Shown: positions 49,576 through 58,355 of the stretch, one piece after another | Layout of the letters: the number at the start of each line of letters is the position of its first letter | Position numbering within the stretch: position 1 is the first letter of the stretch | The notes under the pieces: model-generated | The model's input: only the letters and a program-made list of their open reading frames with translations | Database searches by the model: none | What the model was told of the DNA's origin: nothing | Program-made: the position numbers and the translations under genes | Source: DAOUKH01 sp965219875 | Lineage (GTDB): Bacteria; Chloroflexota; Dehalococcoidia; SHYB01 | Assembly: GCA_965219875.1 (NCBI GenBank) | Contig: CBDCOW010000003.1 | Span: 806,001-870,000 of the forward strand | DNA: 64,000 nt | Direction: 5' to 3'

Positions 49576-50775
49576 CTACCTCCCAGGGGCCGCGATAAGC
49601 TTGGCGACTCTATCCAATATTCTGCCCGCGCAGTCGTACTTGGGCATGAGCGGGAGGGCGTCCTCGCCGCCGTTGGGGTCAATGATAACGATACGGTTGC
49701 TCTCCGCGGAGAAGCCCGCGTCGGCGGCGGTGATGTCGTTGGCGACGATGAGATCGAGGCGCTTGGCTTCGAGCTTCTTGCGCGCGTTCGCGACGAGGTC
49801 GGCGCTTTCGGCGGCGAAGCCGACGCGGACGCAGGCGGCGTCCGTCTCCGCGAGAATGTCTGGCGTCGGCGCCAGGTCGATGGAGAGGGGCGCGCCGGTC
49901 TTCTTGATCTTGCGGTCGGCGGGGGCGGCGCTCTCGAAGTCGGCGACGGCGGCGGCCATGATGAGGGCGTCCGCGTCCGTGACCGCGGCAGCCACGGCGG
50001 CCGCCATCTCTCTCGCGGTGACGGCGCGGACTAGGTCGACGCCCGCCGGCGGGGACTGGGCCGAGGGCGCGGCGATGAGTGTAACGCTCGCGCCGCGGTC
50101 GCGGGCGGCCTCGGCTAGGGCAAAGCCCATCTTGCCCGACGAACGGTTGGTGATGACGCGAACAGGGTCGATGGGCTCTTGCGTCCCGCCCGCGGTCACC
50201 ACGATACGCCGCCCCGCCAGATCGCCGTTCTTTCCCAGGGCGGCGCGGGTGACGCCGATGATCTCGGCGGTGTCGGCCAGCCTGCCGACGCCGCTCAGTC
50301 CACTGGCCAGGTAGCCCGTGTTGGGACCGACGATTTCCGCTCCCCGCTCCCGCAGCATCTCCAGGTTCCGCTGCGTAGCCGGATTGTCGAACATGTTGCC
50401 GTCCATCGCGGGGGCGACGATGAGCGGAGCGGCGGTGGCGAGGACCGTGGCGGTGAGCATGTCGTCGGCCAGCCCATGGACGATCTTGGCGATGACGTTG
50501 GCCGTAGCCGGCGCGATGATGACGGCCTCGGCGCGCTTGGCGAGCATCACGTGCTCGACGCTCGTTTCCGAATCGGCATCGAAGAGGTCCCGTACCACGC
50601 TGCGGTGGGTGAGACTGCTGAAGGTGAGCGGGGTTACGAACTCCATGGCGGAGCGCGTCATGATGACGTCGACCAGCGCCCCGGCCTGGGTGAGCTTGCT
50701 CGCCAGGTCGGCGGCCTTGTAGGAGGCAATGCTGCCGGTGACCCCCAGCGCGATGTTCCGCCCTTCGAGCGTCAT
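49576..50775 (-). CDS. coaBC: Bifunctional phosphopantothenoylcysteine decarboxylase / phosphopantothenate-cysteine ligase
   Basis: 399 residues. CoaC half: GVTGSIASYKAADLAS, active His in SVEHVMLAK, PAMDGNMFDNP; the clamp that often carries Cys reads LASGLSGVGRL, with Ser. CoaB half: VTAGGTQEPIDPVRVITNRSSGKMG. Overlaps coaX by 4 nt; tyrA starts 5 nt after its stop. Confidence 0.96.
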   Translation of the reverse strand: MTLEGRNIALGVTGSIASYKAADLASKLTQAGALVDVIMTRSAMEFVTPLTFSSLTHRSVVRDLFDADSETSVEHVMLAKRAEAVIIAPATANVIAKIVHGLADDMLTATVLATAAPLIVAPAMDGNMFDNPATQRNLEMLRERGAEIVGPNTGYLASGLSGVGRLADTAEIIGVTRAALGKNGDLAGRRIVVTAGGTQEPIDPVRVITNRSSGKMGFALAEAARDRGASVTLIAAPSAQSPPAGVDLVRAVTAREMAAAVAAAVTDADALIMAAAVADFESAAPADRKIKKTGAPLSIDLAPTPDILAETDAACVRVGFAAESADLVANARKKLEAKRLDLIVANDITAADAGFSAESNRIVIIDPNGGEDALPLMPKYDCAGRILDRVAKLIAAPGR

Positions 50776-51545
50776 GATCGGCTCTCGTTCATCTCGTGAA
50801 TCATCCGTAGGCCGAGCAGCAAAAGGTCGTCGTTGACCTCGTCGATCAGCTTGGTGTCGTCGACGATGTGGAAGCTGAGACCTCCGGTGGCGACGACCTT
50901 AGCTGCGCCGCCCAACTCGCGCTGGAAGCGGGTGACGAGACCCTCGATGAGGCCGATATAGCCGAAGTAGAGCCCCGACTGCATGCTGGCGACGGTATTG
51001 CGTCCGATGGCGGTGGGGGGGCGCGCCACCTCGATGCGGGGCAGCTTGGAGGCGCGCTCGTAGAGGGCCTCGGCGGCGAGGTTGATTCCCGGCGCGATGG
51101 CCCCGCCCAGGTAGTCGCCGTGCTCGTTCACCGCGTCGAGCACCGTCGTCGTTCCAAAGTCGAGGACGATCACCGGGGCGCCGTAAAGGCGGTTGGCCGC
51201 CACGGCCTGCACTACACGGTCCGCCCCGACGTCGCGGGGGCTCTCGTAGAGAATCCGCATCCCGGTCTTGATGCCGGCCCCGACGACCATGGCCTTGATG
51301 TCCAAGTAGCGTTCGAAGAACTCCTCAAAGGTGTGCGTCAGCGGCGGCACGACGCTACTCACGATTCCCTTGTCCAGCGCTTTGAGCGGCACGCCGTGGT
51401 AGCTGAGGAGTGTCATGCACAGCGCGGCGTACTCGTCGGTCTGGCGGTGGACCTCGGTGGCCATACGCCAGGTCGCCTCGATGGAATCGCCGTCGAAGAC
51501 GCCAAAGGTGATATTGGTGTTGCCGATGTCTACGGCCAGAAGCAT
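50772..51545 (-). CDS. coaX: Type III pantothenate kinase
   Basis: 257 residues. LLAVDIGNTNITFGVFDGD at the start (phosphate loop), SVVPPLT, GADRVVQAVAA, VLDFGTTTVLDAV, GGAIAPGI. Start 51545 gives the family N-terminus and has GGAG upstream. First step of CoA synthesis, coupled to coaBC through a 4-nt overlap. Confidence 0.96.
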   Translation of the reverse strand: MLLAVDIGNTNITFGVFDGDSIEATWRMATEVHRQTDEYAALCMTLLSYHGVPLKALDKGIVSSVVPPLTHTFEEFFERYLDIKAMVVGAGIKTGMRILYESPRDVGADRVVQAVAANRLYGAPVIVLDFGTTTVLDAVNEHGDYLGGAIAPGINLAAEALYERASKLPRIEVARPPTAIGRNTVASMQSGLYFGYIGLIEGLVTRFQRELGGAAKVVATGGLSFHIVDDTKLIDEVNDDLLLLGLRMIHEMNESRS

Positions 51546-51563
51546 ACCGTCGCTCCAGCGGCC

Positions 51564-51569
51564 ATTATA
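51564..51569 (-). promoter_or_regulatory. -10 box of coaX-coaBC-tyrA-aroA
   Basis: Minus-strand TATAAT, 18 nt before the coaX ATG. Confidence 0.55.
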
Positions 51570-51599
51570 CGGGATGCGCCCCGCCTCGCCGGTGGCGAC

Positions 51600-51735
51600 C
51601 ACAAACCTCTCCCCCTCTGGAGACCTTTGCAAAACCGACTGGGGTCCTGGTGGGGGAGCGGAGGTGGCATTCACTTAAACCTCTCCCCCTCTGGGGGAGA
51701 CTGAGAGAGGGCACGCGCCGCAGGCGCGCGGGCGC
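51600..51735. repeat. Dispersed repeat copy
   Basis: CCTCTCCCCCTCTGGAGACCTTTGC, then CCTCTCCCCCTCTGGGGGAGACTGAGAGAGGGCACGCG and a GCGCCTGCGGCGC-type hairpin. Lies between coaX and nnr. Confidence 0.8.
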
Positions 51736-51737
51736 AT

Positions 51738-53297
51738 TTACCCGCCGCGGAGGCGCTGCATGACGGGCGGGATCCGCATGGGGAGATCGGAGGCCGCGGC
51801 CCCGGCGTCGCCGAGCGCGTCGCGCATGTCCTCGCCCGCCGCGCCGTGGAGGTAGGCGGCGGCGACGGCGGCGTCGAACGGCGGCAGGCCCTGGGCCAGC
51901 AACGAGGCCGCGACACCGGCGAGCACGTCGCCCGTTCCCGCCGTCGCCAGGGCGGGATTGGCGAAGGGATTGATGACCGTCCTCTCGCCGGTGAGCGCCG
52001 TGACGCTGTAGGCGCCCTTCAGCAACACGGCGGCGCCCCAGTGCTCCGCGGCGGCGCGGGCGATTTCAATGCGGCTCGACTGGACCTCCTCGACGGAGCG
52101 GCCCGTCAGCCGGGCCATCTCGCCGGGATGGGGCGTGACCACCGCGCCGGGGAGCTTCGTCCACCACGCGGCCATGCGCGAAAGGATGTTGAGCGCGTCG
52201 GCGTCGAGCGCCAGCCGAAGCCCGGGGATCCCGCCGAGACCTTCGGCGAGACCCGTCACGAGCCCCACCGACCCCTCGCCCTGTCCAAGGCCGGGACCGA
52301 GGAGCGCCGAGTCGTAGGCGGGCAGCTCCTCCAACACCCGCGCCGCGGCGCGCGGGCCGTCCACCTCGCCCCACGATGTTTCTTCGAGCGGGACGTAGGT
52401 CACCTCGGGAAGCGCCGCGGCCACCGCGGGGATGAGACTGCGCGGCGCCGCCAGGGTCACCAGGCCCGCGCCCGAGCGCACCGCGCCGGCGCAGGCGAGA
52501 TTGGCCGCGCCGATGAACCTCGCCGACCCCGCGACGATGAGCGTCTTCCCGAAGGAGCCCTTGTTCGCCGAAATCGGGCGGTTGGGCAGCCGTGCCGCCA
52601 CCCAGTCGGGAGAGGCGACCTCAAGGCCGGCGTCCTCGTCGAGGCCGGCCGGTATTCCGACGTCTGCCACGGAGAGATGGCCCACGCGCTCGGCGCCGGG
52701 GAAGAGAAAGAGGCCGACCTTGGGATAGCCGAGGGCGACCGTCCCGTCCGCCGCCGGCGTGGCGGGGTCGATGGCGCCTGTATCGGCGTCGAGCCCGGTG
52801 GGTACGTCGAGGGCGAGGACGAACAGGCTGCGGCGTTCCGTCTTGGCCTCGGCGAGGGCCGCGCAGGCGGCGGCGATGGAGCCCCGCAAGGGCCTCGAAC
52901 GCCCCGTGCCGAGCATTGCGTCGATGACCATCGCGGCAGTGTCGAGGGCGCGGCGCAGATCGGCGGGCCGCGTCTCGACGCGGATGTCGCGCACGTCGGC
53001 GGCGCGGTCGCGCAATATTTCGAGGTGGGGATCGTCGGCGGGGCGTTCGCCGCAGACGTAGACGTGGACGCGCGCGCCCCAGTCGTCGAGGTGGCGCGCC
53101 GCGACGAGGCCGTCGCCGCCGTTGTTGCCCGGCCCAACGAGCACGACGACGTGCTCGCTTTTCAGATCGCCCAGGGCGTCCCGCGCCTGCTCGGCGACGG
53201 CCAGCCCGGCGTTCTCCATCAGTTGCGACGTGGAAACGCCGCGGGCCTCGCTCTCCACCTCGATACGGCGCATCTCGTCGACGGTGACAACTTTCAC
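51738..53297 (-). CDS. nnr: Bifunctional NAD(P)HX epimerase/dehydratase
   Basis: 519 residues, repair of hydrated NAD(P)H. N-terminal YjeF_N epimerase (VGPGNNGGDGLVAARHL, LDVPTGLDADTG) and C-terminal ribokinase-like dehydratase (GSARFIGAANLACAGAVRSG, VTPHPGEMARL, ATAGTGDVLAG). GTG start. Follows acpS by 19 nt. Confidence 0.95.
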   Translation of the reverse strand: MKVVTVDEMRRIEVESEARGVSTSQLMENAGLAVAEQARDALGDLKSEHVVVLVGPGNNGGDGLVAARHLDDWGARVHVYVCGERPADDPHLEILRDRAADVRDIRVETRPADLRRALDTAAMVIDAMLGTGRSRPLRGSIAAACAALAEAKTERRSLFVLALDVPTGLDADTGAIDPATPAADGTVALGYPKVGLFLFPGAERVGHLSVADVGIPAGLDEDAGLEVASPDWVAARLPNRPISANKGSFGKTLIVAGSARFIGAANLACAGAVRSGAGLVTLAAPRSLIPAVAAALPEVTYVPLEETSWGEVDGPRAAARVLEELPAYDSALLGPGLGQGEGSVGLVTGLAEGLGGIPGLRLALDADALNILSRMAAWWTKLPGAVVTPHPGEMARLTGRSVEEVQSSRIEIARAAAEHWGAAVLLKGAYSVTALTGERTVINPFANPALATAGTGDVLAGVAASLLAQGLPPFDAAVAAAYLHGAAGEDMRDALGDAGAAASDLPMRIPPVMQRLRGG

Positions 53298-53316
53298 GCT
53301 TGGGGTCTCCCGCTTT

Positions 53317-53682
53317 CTATGACCGGGCTCCTACGACAGATGCGACGGCGAAGTCTTTCGAGTGCGAGAGGCTGATCGCCAGGTCGTCGAGGCCCAGCGC
53401 CCGCGCCCGCGCTTGCGCCCGGCCCCGTAACACGACGACCGGCTTGCCCCGTCGGTTGGGGATGATCTCAATCTCGCGCCAGCCGACGCCGCGCGTGCCG
53501 GTGCCGAGGGCCTTCATCACCGCTTCCTTGCCCGCGAAACGCGCCGCTAACTCCGAGGGACGCTCGCGGTAGAGCGCGATCTCCGCCTCGGTGTAGATGC
53601 GGTTCAGGAAGCGATCGCCCCCGCGGGCCACGGCCCGTTCCACGCGGTCGATCTCGACGATGTCCACGCCGGTGGTCAACAC
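53317..53682 (-). CDS. acpS: Holo-[acyl-carrier-protein] synthase
   Basis: 121 residues. TGVDIVEIDRVERA, ARFAGKEAVMKALGTG and LSLSHSKDFAVASV: metal and CoA-binding motifs. Transfers phosphopantetheine to acyl carrier protein. GTG start preceded by TATAAT and only 6 nt, exactly the -10 to +1 distance, so the mRNA should be leaderless. Confidence 0.96.
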   Translation of the reverse strand: MLTTGVDIVEIDRVERAVARGGDRFLNRIYTEAEIALYRERPSELAARFAGKEAVMKALGTGTRGVGWREIEIIPNRRGKPVVVLRGRAQARARALGLDDLAISLSHSKDFAVASVVGARS

Positions 53683-53688
53683 GCCGCG

Positions 53689-53694
53689 ATTATA
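53689..53694 (-). promoter_or_regulatory. -10 box of acpS-nnr (leaderless type)
   Basis: Minus-strand TATAAT, then CGCGGC, then GTG. Confidence 0.6.
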
Positions 53695-53699
53695 GGGAT

Positions 53700-54352
53700 G
53701 GCCGGGGAGGGCGTCTATCGGCGGTGCTGGACGTCCCGATGTGGACGCCCGCCTCCCGTGCGGGGTGGGGGCGGGTCCCCGTAGGGGCGTCCCTTGTGGG
53801 CGCCCTCCCGTAGGGGCGATTCGCGAATCGCCCGCTCCCCTTCCGCCCAGCTATCATGGCCAAGCGCCGCGGCATCCTGCCGCAACTGGTCGGCCTCCTG
53901 TTCCTACTCCGGCCTCCGCCCCAATTACCGCCACTACGACATCCACCCGTTGCCCATCCCCGCCCCCGCCGCCTACCATGGCCCCATGCCTTCTCAGCCC
54001 ATTGGCGCCGGCCGCACTCGAAAAGAGGAAAAGACGGTCGTGGGCGCGCGCGGGAGCATCCACCGAGATCTCTCGCGCGGAGGCGCGCCAAGCGCTGGCT
54101 GTCGGCGCTTTGAGCGAGACGACGCTGACCCTTAGCGTCGTCTTGAAGAGTTCCGCATGGCCCGGTGTCCTAGGAGCCAACCAGGCAATGCCGGAGTTGC
54201 AAAGTTAGCGTTTGGGGAAGAGGCTCGGCGCGGGAACCTCCGCCGGGCTCGCGGTCGCTCGCACCGGCGCGGCGATCGCTCCCCCGCTCAACTTTTTTCG
54301 GGGTTGCGCCCTAGTCTACCTATGTCTTCCTCAATATCTCTTCAGGCGGCGC
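53700..54352. other. Long gap with repeat hairpins and no clear gene
   Basis: From 53770 to 53850 there are GTAGGGGCGTCCCTTGTGGGCGCC hairpins and a perfect GGGCGATTCGCGAATCGCCC palindrome of the dispersed type. From 53860 to 54200 frames are open on both strands but none has a ribosome site or a recognisable family. No thiamine riboswitch motif is seen ahead of tenA. A decayed gene is possible. Confidence 0.4.
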
Positions 54353-54358
54353 TATAAT
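54353..54358 (+). promoter_or_regulatory. -10 box of tenA
   Basis: TATAAT, then 9 nt, then ATG. No ribosome site between. Confidence 0.55.
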
Positions 54359-54367
54359 ACGGCGCTG

Positions 54368-55036
54368 ATGGGCCTTTCCGACGAGCTTCGCCGCCACGCC
54401 GGCCCCATCTGGGACCGGATCTTTCGCCATCCTTTCGTAACCGGACTCGGCGACGGAACGCTGCCCCTCGAAAGCTTCAAGTTCTACCTGGTCCAGGACT
54501 ACCGCTTTCTCATCGACTACGCCCGCGTGCTCGCGGTGGCGAGCGCCAAGGCGCCGGACCTGGAGGGCATGACGCGGTTCGCCGGCTTGCTCCACGCCAC
54601 GCTCGCCGAGGAGATGGACCTGCACCGGCGGTACTGCGCCGGATTCGGCATCGCCGCGGCCGAGTTGGAGCGCGCGGAAATCGCGCCGGGGACGGCGGGC
54701 TACACCAACTACCTGCTCTCCGTCGCCTACCAAGGGACGGCCATGGAGATCGCCGCGGCGCTGCTCCCCTGCCAGTGGGGGTACTACGAGATCGGCCGGA
54801 AGCTTGCCGACGAAGGCGATACGTCGGAGTCGAACCCCTACGCCGAGTGGATCCGGACGTATGCGTCCGACGAGTTCAAGGCCCTGTCCGACTGGCTGCG
54901 CGGCTACCTCGACGAACTGGGTCAGGAGACCTCTGCCGCTGAGCGCGCCCGCCTGGACGAGGTCTTCCTGATGAGCAGCCGCTACGAGTACCGATTCTGG
55001 GAGATGGGGCTCAGTAGGGAACGATGGCCGGCGTGA
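54368..55036 (+). CDS. tenA: TenA/PqqC-family protein (aminopyrimidine hydrolase-like)
   Basis: 222 residues, all-helical. C135 in LLPCQWGYYEIG and the Glu-rich end RYEYRFWEMG match the TenA active site; YLVQDYRFL near the start is typical. Known TenA proteins recycle aminopyrimidine for thiamine. ATG 54368 follows TATAAT by 9 nt, so a near-leaderless mRNA. Overlaps folD by 13 nt; no thiamine genes are nearby. Confidence 0.88.
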   Translation: MGLSDELRRHAGPIWDRIFRHPFVTGLGDGTLPLESFKFYLVQDYRFLIDYARVLAVASAKAPDLEGMTRFAGLLHATLAEEMDLHRRYCAGFGIAAAELERAEIAPGTAGYTNYLLSVAYQGTAMEIAAALLPCQWGYYEIGRKLADEGDTSESNPYAEWIRTYASDEFKALSDWLRGYLDELGQETSAAERARLDEVFLMSSRYEYRFWEMGLSRERWPA

Positions 55037-55935
55037 CCGTGGAGGGAGCGAAGCTGCTCCTGGGGAAACCGGTAGCCGACGCTATCCTCGACGAGGCCGC
55101 GGCGACGGCGGCCAGGCTCCGGCGGGAGCACGGCGTCACCCCCGGCCTCGCCGCCGTGCTTGTCGGCGAGGACCCGGCGTCGGAAATCTACGTTCGTAAC
55201 AAGACGCGCGCCTGCCAACGCGCCGGCGTCCTGACCGAGACGGTCCGGCTGCCGCCCTCGACGCCTCAGCAGGCTCTGCTAACAACCGTCCGCAACCTCA
55301 ACCGCGACACCCGCTTCCACGGCGTGCTGGTCCAGCTTCCGCTCCCCTCGCATATCAACGAAGCCGAGGTGATCGAGCGCATCGACCCCGAAAAGGACGT
55401 GGACGGCCTGCACCCGATCAACGTGGGGCGGCTCGCGGCGGGCCGCCCCAGCTTCGTGGCGGCCACGCCGCTCGGTATCCAGCAGATACTGGTGCGCGGC
55501 GGCTACGATCCCGCCGGCAAGCACGTCGTCGTCTGCGGGCGCAGCGAGATCGTGGGCAAGCCCATCGCCATGCTGCTGATGCAGAAGGCGTCGGGCGCGG
55601 ACGCGACGGTCACTGTGTGCCACACGCGGACCCGCGACGTGGGGGCGGTGACCCGCCTCGGCGACATCGTGATCGTGAGCACGGGGCGTCCACGGTGGCT
55701 GGGGGCGGACATGGTGAAGGAGGGCGCCGTCGTCATCGACGTCGGCATTCACCGTATCCCCGACCCCACGGCGAAGAGCGGGACGCGGCTCATCGGCGAC
55801 GTCGACTTCGAGGCGGTGCGGCGGAAAGCGGCGGCGATCACGCCGGTACCCGGCGGGGTGGGACCGGTCACCGTGGCCTCGGTGGTGCAGAACACCGTGG
55901 CCGCCGCCGAGCGACTCGCCCGCTATATCTCCTAG
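55024..55935 (+). CDS. folD: Methylene-THF dehydrogenase / methenyl-THF cyclohydrolase
   Basis: 303 residues. Y-x-x-x-K in YVRNKTRAC, QLPLPSHIN, DVDGLHPINVG, the NADP site CGRSEIVGKPIA and TPVPGGVGPVT. One-carbon folate metabolism. ATG with AGGGAA site, inside the end of tenA. Confidence 0.97.
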   Translation: MAGVTVEGAKLLLGKPVADAILDEAAATAARLRREHGVTPGLAAVLVGEDPASEIYVRNKTRACQRAGVLTETVRLPPSTPQQALLTTVRNLNRDTRFHGVLVQLPLPSHINEAEVIERIDPEKDVDGLHPINVGRLAAGRPSFVAATPLGIQQILVRGGYDPAGKHVVVCGRSEIVGKPIAMLLMQKASGADATVTVCHTRTRDVGAVTRLGDIVIVSTGRPRWLGADMVKEGAVVIDVGIHRIPDPTAKSGTRLIGDVDFEAVRRKAAAITPVPGGVGPVTVASVVQNTVAAAERLARYIS

Positions 55936-55962
55936 CACCCACGGGCGGAGGGCCGACGGACG

Positions 55963-56982
55963 ATGCGGACCGCGGACTTCGACTACGCGCTGCCGCCGGA
56001 GCTAATCGCGCAGCGCCCCATCGAGCCCCGCGACCACGCACGGCTCCTCGTGGCGAGGCGGGGAGACGGGTCGCTGGAGCACCGCCGTTTCTTCGACCTG
56101 CCCGCCCTGCTCCAGCCCGGCGACTTACTCGTCGCCAACGACAGCCGGGTGATTCCGGCTCGGCTCCGCACCCGCAAGTCCACCGGCGGCGCCGTCGAAC
56201 TCTTGTTGCTGCGCCGGACCGAGGCGGGATGGTGGCTCACGCTGGCCCGTCCGTCGCGCCGCCTGCGGCCAGGGACGATGGTGTCGGTCGAGGGCGGCGG
56301 GCGCGTCTACGAGATCGAGATCGGCGCGCGGCGTGACGACGGCCTATTCGAGGCACGGCTAGAGGACGAGGCGCTGATCGAGGCGTGCGGCGAGGCGCCG
56401 CTGCCGCCGTACATCCATGAGCCACTTGCCGACCCCGAACGCTATCAGACCGTCTACGCGCGGGAGGAAGGCAGCGCCGCCGCGCCCACCGCCGGACTGC
56501 ACTTCACGCCGCGGTTGATGGAGCGCCTAGCGGCGCGCGGCGTGGACGTCGCCTACGTCACGCTGCACGTCGGCCTCGACACCTTCCGGCCCGTGGAGGC
56601 CGACGACCCCCGCGAGCACCATATCCACACCGAGTACGCCGTGCTGCCGCCGGAGACGGCGCGGGCCATCGTTCGGGCACGTGAGCACGGTGGGCAAGTC
56701 GTGGCAGTGGGCACGACGTCGGTACGCGTGCTGGAGTCGGCGGCACGGGGGAGCAGCGGCTCCGTCGAAGCCTACCATGGCGATACGGGGCTGATGATCC
56801 TGCCCGGCCACGAGTTCCGCGCCGTCGACGCCATGATTACGAACTTCCACCTCCCCCGCTCGACGCTGCTGATGCTGGTGAGTGCCTTCGCCGGTAAGGA
56901 CCTGATCGACGCCGCGTACGCCGAGGCCGTCCGCGAGCGGTACCGCTTCTATTCGTTCGGCGACGCTATGCTGCTTCTGTAG
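55963..56982 (+). CDS. queA: S-adenosylmethionine:tRNA ribosyltransferase-isomerase
   Basis: 339 residues. FDYALPPELIAQRPIEPRDHARLL at the start, DLLVANDSRVIPARL, GSAAAPTAGLHFT, VTLHVGLDTFRPV, VGTTSVRVLES and MITNFHLPRSTLLMLV. Penultimate queuosine step on tRNA. 27 nt after folD. Confidence 0.97.
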   Translation: MRTADFDYALPPELIAQRPIEPRDHARLLVARRGDGSLEHRRFFDLPALLQPGDLLVANDSRVIPARLRTRKSTGGAVELLLLRRTEAGWWLTLARPSRRLRPGTMVSVEGGGRVYEIEIGARRDDGLFEARLEDEALIEACGEAPLPPYIHEPLADPERYQTVYAREEGSAAAPTAGLHFTPRLMERLAARGVDVAYVTLHVGLDTFRPVEADDPREHHIHTEYAVLPPETARAIVRAREHGGQVVAVGTTSVRVLESAARGSSGSVEAYHGDTGLMILPGHEFRAVDAMITNFHLPRSTLLMLVSAFAGKDLIDAAYAEAVRERYRFYSFGDAMLLL

Positions 56983-57011
56983 GAGGGCGGCACGTCCCGT
57001 GCGGCGGCATG

Positions 57012-57017
57012 TATACT
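57012..57017 (+). promoter_or_regulatory. -10 box of the DsbA/FrnE-like gene (leaderless type)
   Basis: TATACT, then TCCGCA, then ATG at 57024: exactly six bases, as at acpS. Confidence 0.55.
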
Positions 57018-57023
57018 TCCGCA

Positions 57024-57641
57024 ATGACAAACCCCGGCCCCGTATCCGTTGTGGTCTATTCCGACTACATCTGACCGTTCTGCTATATCGCCCTGGACCG
57101 GGTCGATAGGCTGACACGCGACTACAACGTCGAGATCAAGTGGCGGGCCTTCGAGTTGCACCCCGAGCTGCCGCCTGAGGGCGGGTCGCTAGGCCACTCG
57201 GAGGAGCGCGCCGCGTCTTCCCGCGCCCGGCTCGCCGCAATGGCCCGCGAGTCGGGCCTTGAGATGAACTTTCGCGACGTGGTCTCCAACTCCCGGCTCG
57301 CGCTCGAAGCCGCCGAGTTTGCCCGGGATCAAGACAAGCTCGACGACTTCCACCGGGCCGTCTTGCACGCCTATTGGGTTGACACGAAAGACATCGGCGA
57401 CGACGCCGTCCTTGCCGAAATCGGCGGAAGCGTCGGCCTCGACGCCAACCTGCTCCGTGCCGCGGCGGTGACGCGGACCTACCGCGAGCGCGTCGACTAC
57501 CAGCTGGACGTAGCGCGGCAGCTTGGAATCGGCGGCGTCCCCGCGTTCATCTTCAACGAGACATTCCTGTTGCAAGGCGCGCAGCCCTACGAGATGTTCG
57601 AGAAGATCATGGAGCGCCTGCTTCGGGAAGGCGGCGCGTGA
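57024..57641 (+). CDS. DsbA/FrnE-like thiol oxidoreductase with in-frame TGA at the first active-site Cys (selenoprotein candidate)
   Basis: 205 residues if TGA 57072-57074 is read as residue 17. The start reads PVSVVVYSDYI-[TGA]-PFCYIAL; relatives have CPWC or CPFC there, so the stop sits exactly on the first Cys, giving U-x-x-C. The frame is intact elsewhere: EIKWRAFELHPELPPEG, a helical insertion, the cis-Pro loop GIGGVPAFIFN, and a C-terminal helix. TATACT six nt before the ATG marks the start, and the next gene overlaps the real stop by 4 nt. A hairpin of SECIS type follows the TGA. The alternative is a nonsense mutation in a recently lost gene; no sel genes lie in the window. Confidence 0.8.
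57083..57109 (+). promoter_or_regulatory. Candidate bacterial SECIS hairpin
   Basis: Begins 9 nt after the TGA. CTAT pairs with ATAG (4 bp), AT bulge, CG pairs with CG, one bulged T on the 3' side, CCC pairs with GGG; loop TGGACC, 20 nt after the TGA, with G at the second loop base. Distance and loop G fit bacterial SECIS rules; pairing was worked out by hand. Confidence 0.5.
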
Positions 57642-58336
57642 CCGGCGAGCCGGGCGCCGCTCTCGTAACCGGCGGCAACCGCGGCATCGGACTCGAAGTG
57701 TGCCGGGGGCTGGGGAGGCTGGGGCGGCGGGTCATCGTCGCGGGGCGCAACCCGGCGGCGGTCGACGAGGCCGTCGAGGATCTGCGGCACGAGAAGATCG
57801 ACGCGGCGGGCGCGATGATGGACGTCGCCTCGCGGGAATCGGTTAACGAGGCCGCTGAGCGCCTCTTCGCAGAGGGGGCGCGCATCGACGTGCTGGTGAA
57901 CAACGCCGGCGTCTACCCCACCGGTGAGGTCCTGACTATCGGGGAGGAGACGATGCGCCGCGCCTTCGACGTCAACCTCCTAGGGCCCATATGGACGTGC
58001 CAGGCGTTCGTCCCGCCGATGCAGTTACGGCGCTACGGGCGGGTGGTCAACGTCTCCTCGCAGCTCGGGGCCTTCGCCGGCGGCATCGCGGGGGCGGCGG
58101 CCTACGGGATCTCGAAGGCCGCCCTCAATGCCTTGACGGTGAAGCTGGCCTCGGAGGTGCGCGGTGATGTGAAGGTTAACGCCGCGTGCCCCGGCTGGGC
58201 ACGCACGCGCATGGGCGGGCCGACTGCGCCGTTGAGCGCGCGGCAGGGGGCGGAGGGCGTCGTATGGCTGGCGACGCTGCCCGCGGACGGGCCCAACGGC
58301 GGCTTCTTCCGCGACGGCCAGCCTATCCCCTGGTGA
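57638..58336 (+). CDS. SDR-family NAD(P)-dependent oxidoreductase
   Basis: 232 residues. ALVTGGNRGIGLEVC, NNAGVYPTG, Ser in VNVSSQLGAF, YGISKAALN and NAACPGWARTRMGG (PG motif). GTG overlaps the preceding stop by 4 nt with a GGAAGG site inside the thiol oxidoreductase gene, so the two are translated together. Substrate unknown. Confidence 0.93.
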   Translation: MTGEPGAALVTGGNRGIGLEVCRGLGRLGRRVIVAGRNPAAVDEAVEDLRHEKIDAAGAMMDVASRESVNEAAERLFAEGARIDVLVNNAGVYPTGEVLTIGEETMRRAFDVNLLGPIWTCQAFVPPMQLRRYGRVVNVSSQLGAFAGGIAGAAAYGISKAALNALTVKLASEVRGDVKVNAACPGWARTRMGGPTAPLSARQGAEGVVWLATLPADGPNGGFFRDGQPIPW

Positions 58337-58355
58337 CGCACGGCCGGCGGCGAGA

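Noticed and set aside
49576..50775. Loss of function of coaBC because the clamp Cys is Ser
   Set aside because: From memory, LASG variants of this segment occur in other bacterial lineages, and all other motifs are intact.
51846..53375. 509-residue open frame opposite nnr
   Set aside because: Composition typical of an antisense frame of a GC-rich gene; the bifunctional nnr protein has all expected motifs.
53741..54208. Plus-strand frame of 155 residues in the acpS-tenA gap
   Set aside because: Begins inside repeat hairpins, Pro/Ala/Arg-rich, no ribosome site or domain; equally long frames exist on the other strand.
53880..54352. Thiamine (TPP) riboswitch ahead of tenA
   Set aside because: No CTGAGA or ACCTGA-type conserved elements found; the TATAAT box sits 9 nt before the start, leaving no room for a leader.
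57156..57641. Start of the DsbA/FrnE-like gene at 57156 as a complete 161-residue protein
   Set aside because: This would remove the first strand and the redox site; the upstream frame encodes exactly those parts up to a promoter-linked ATG.
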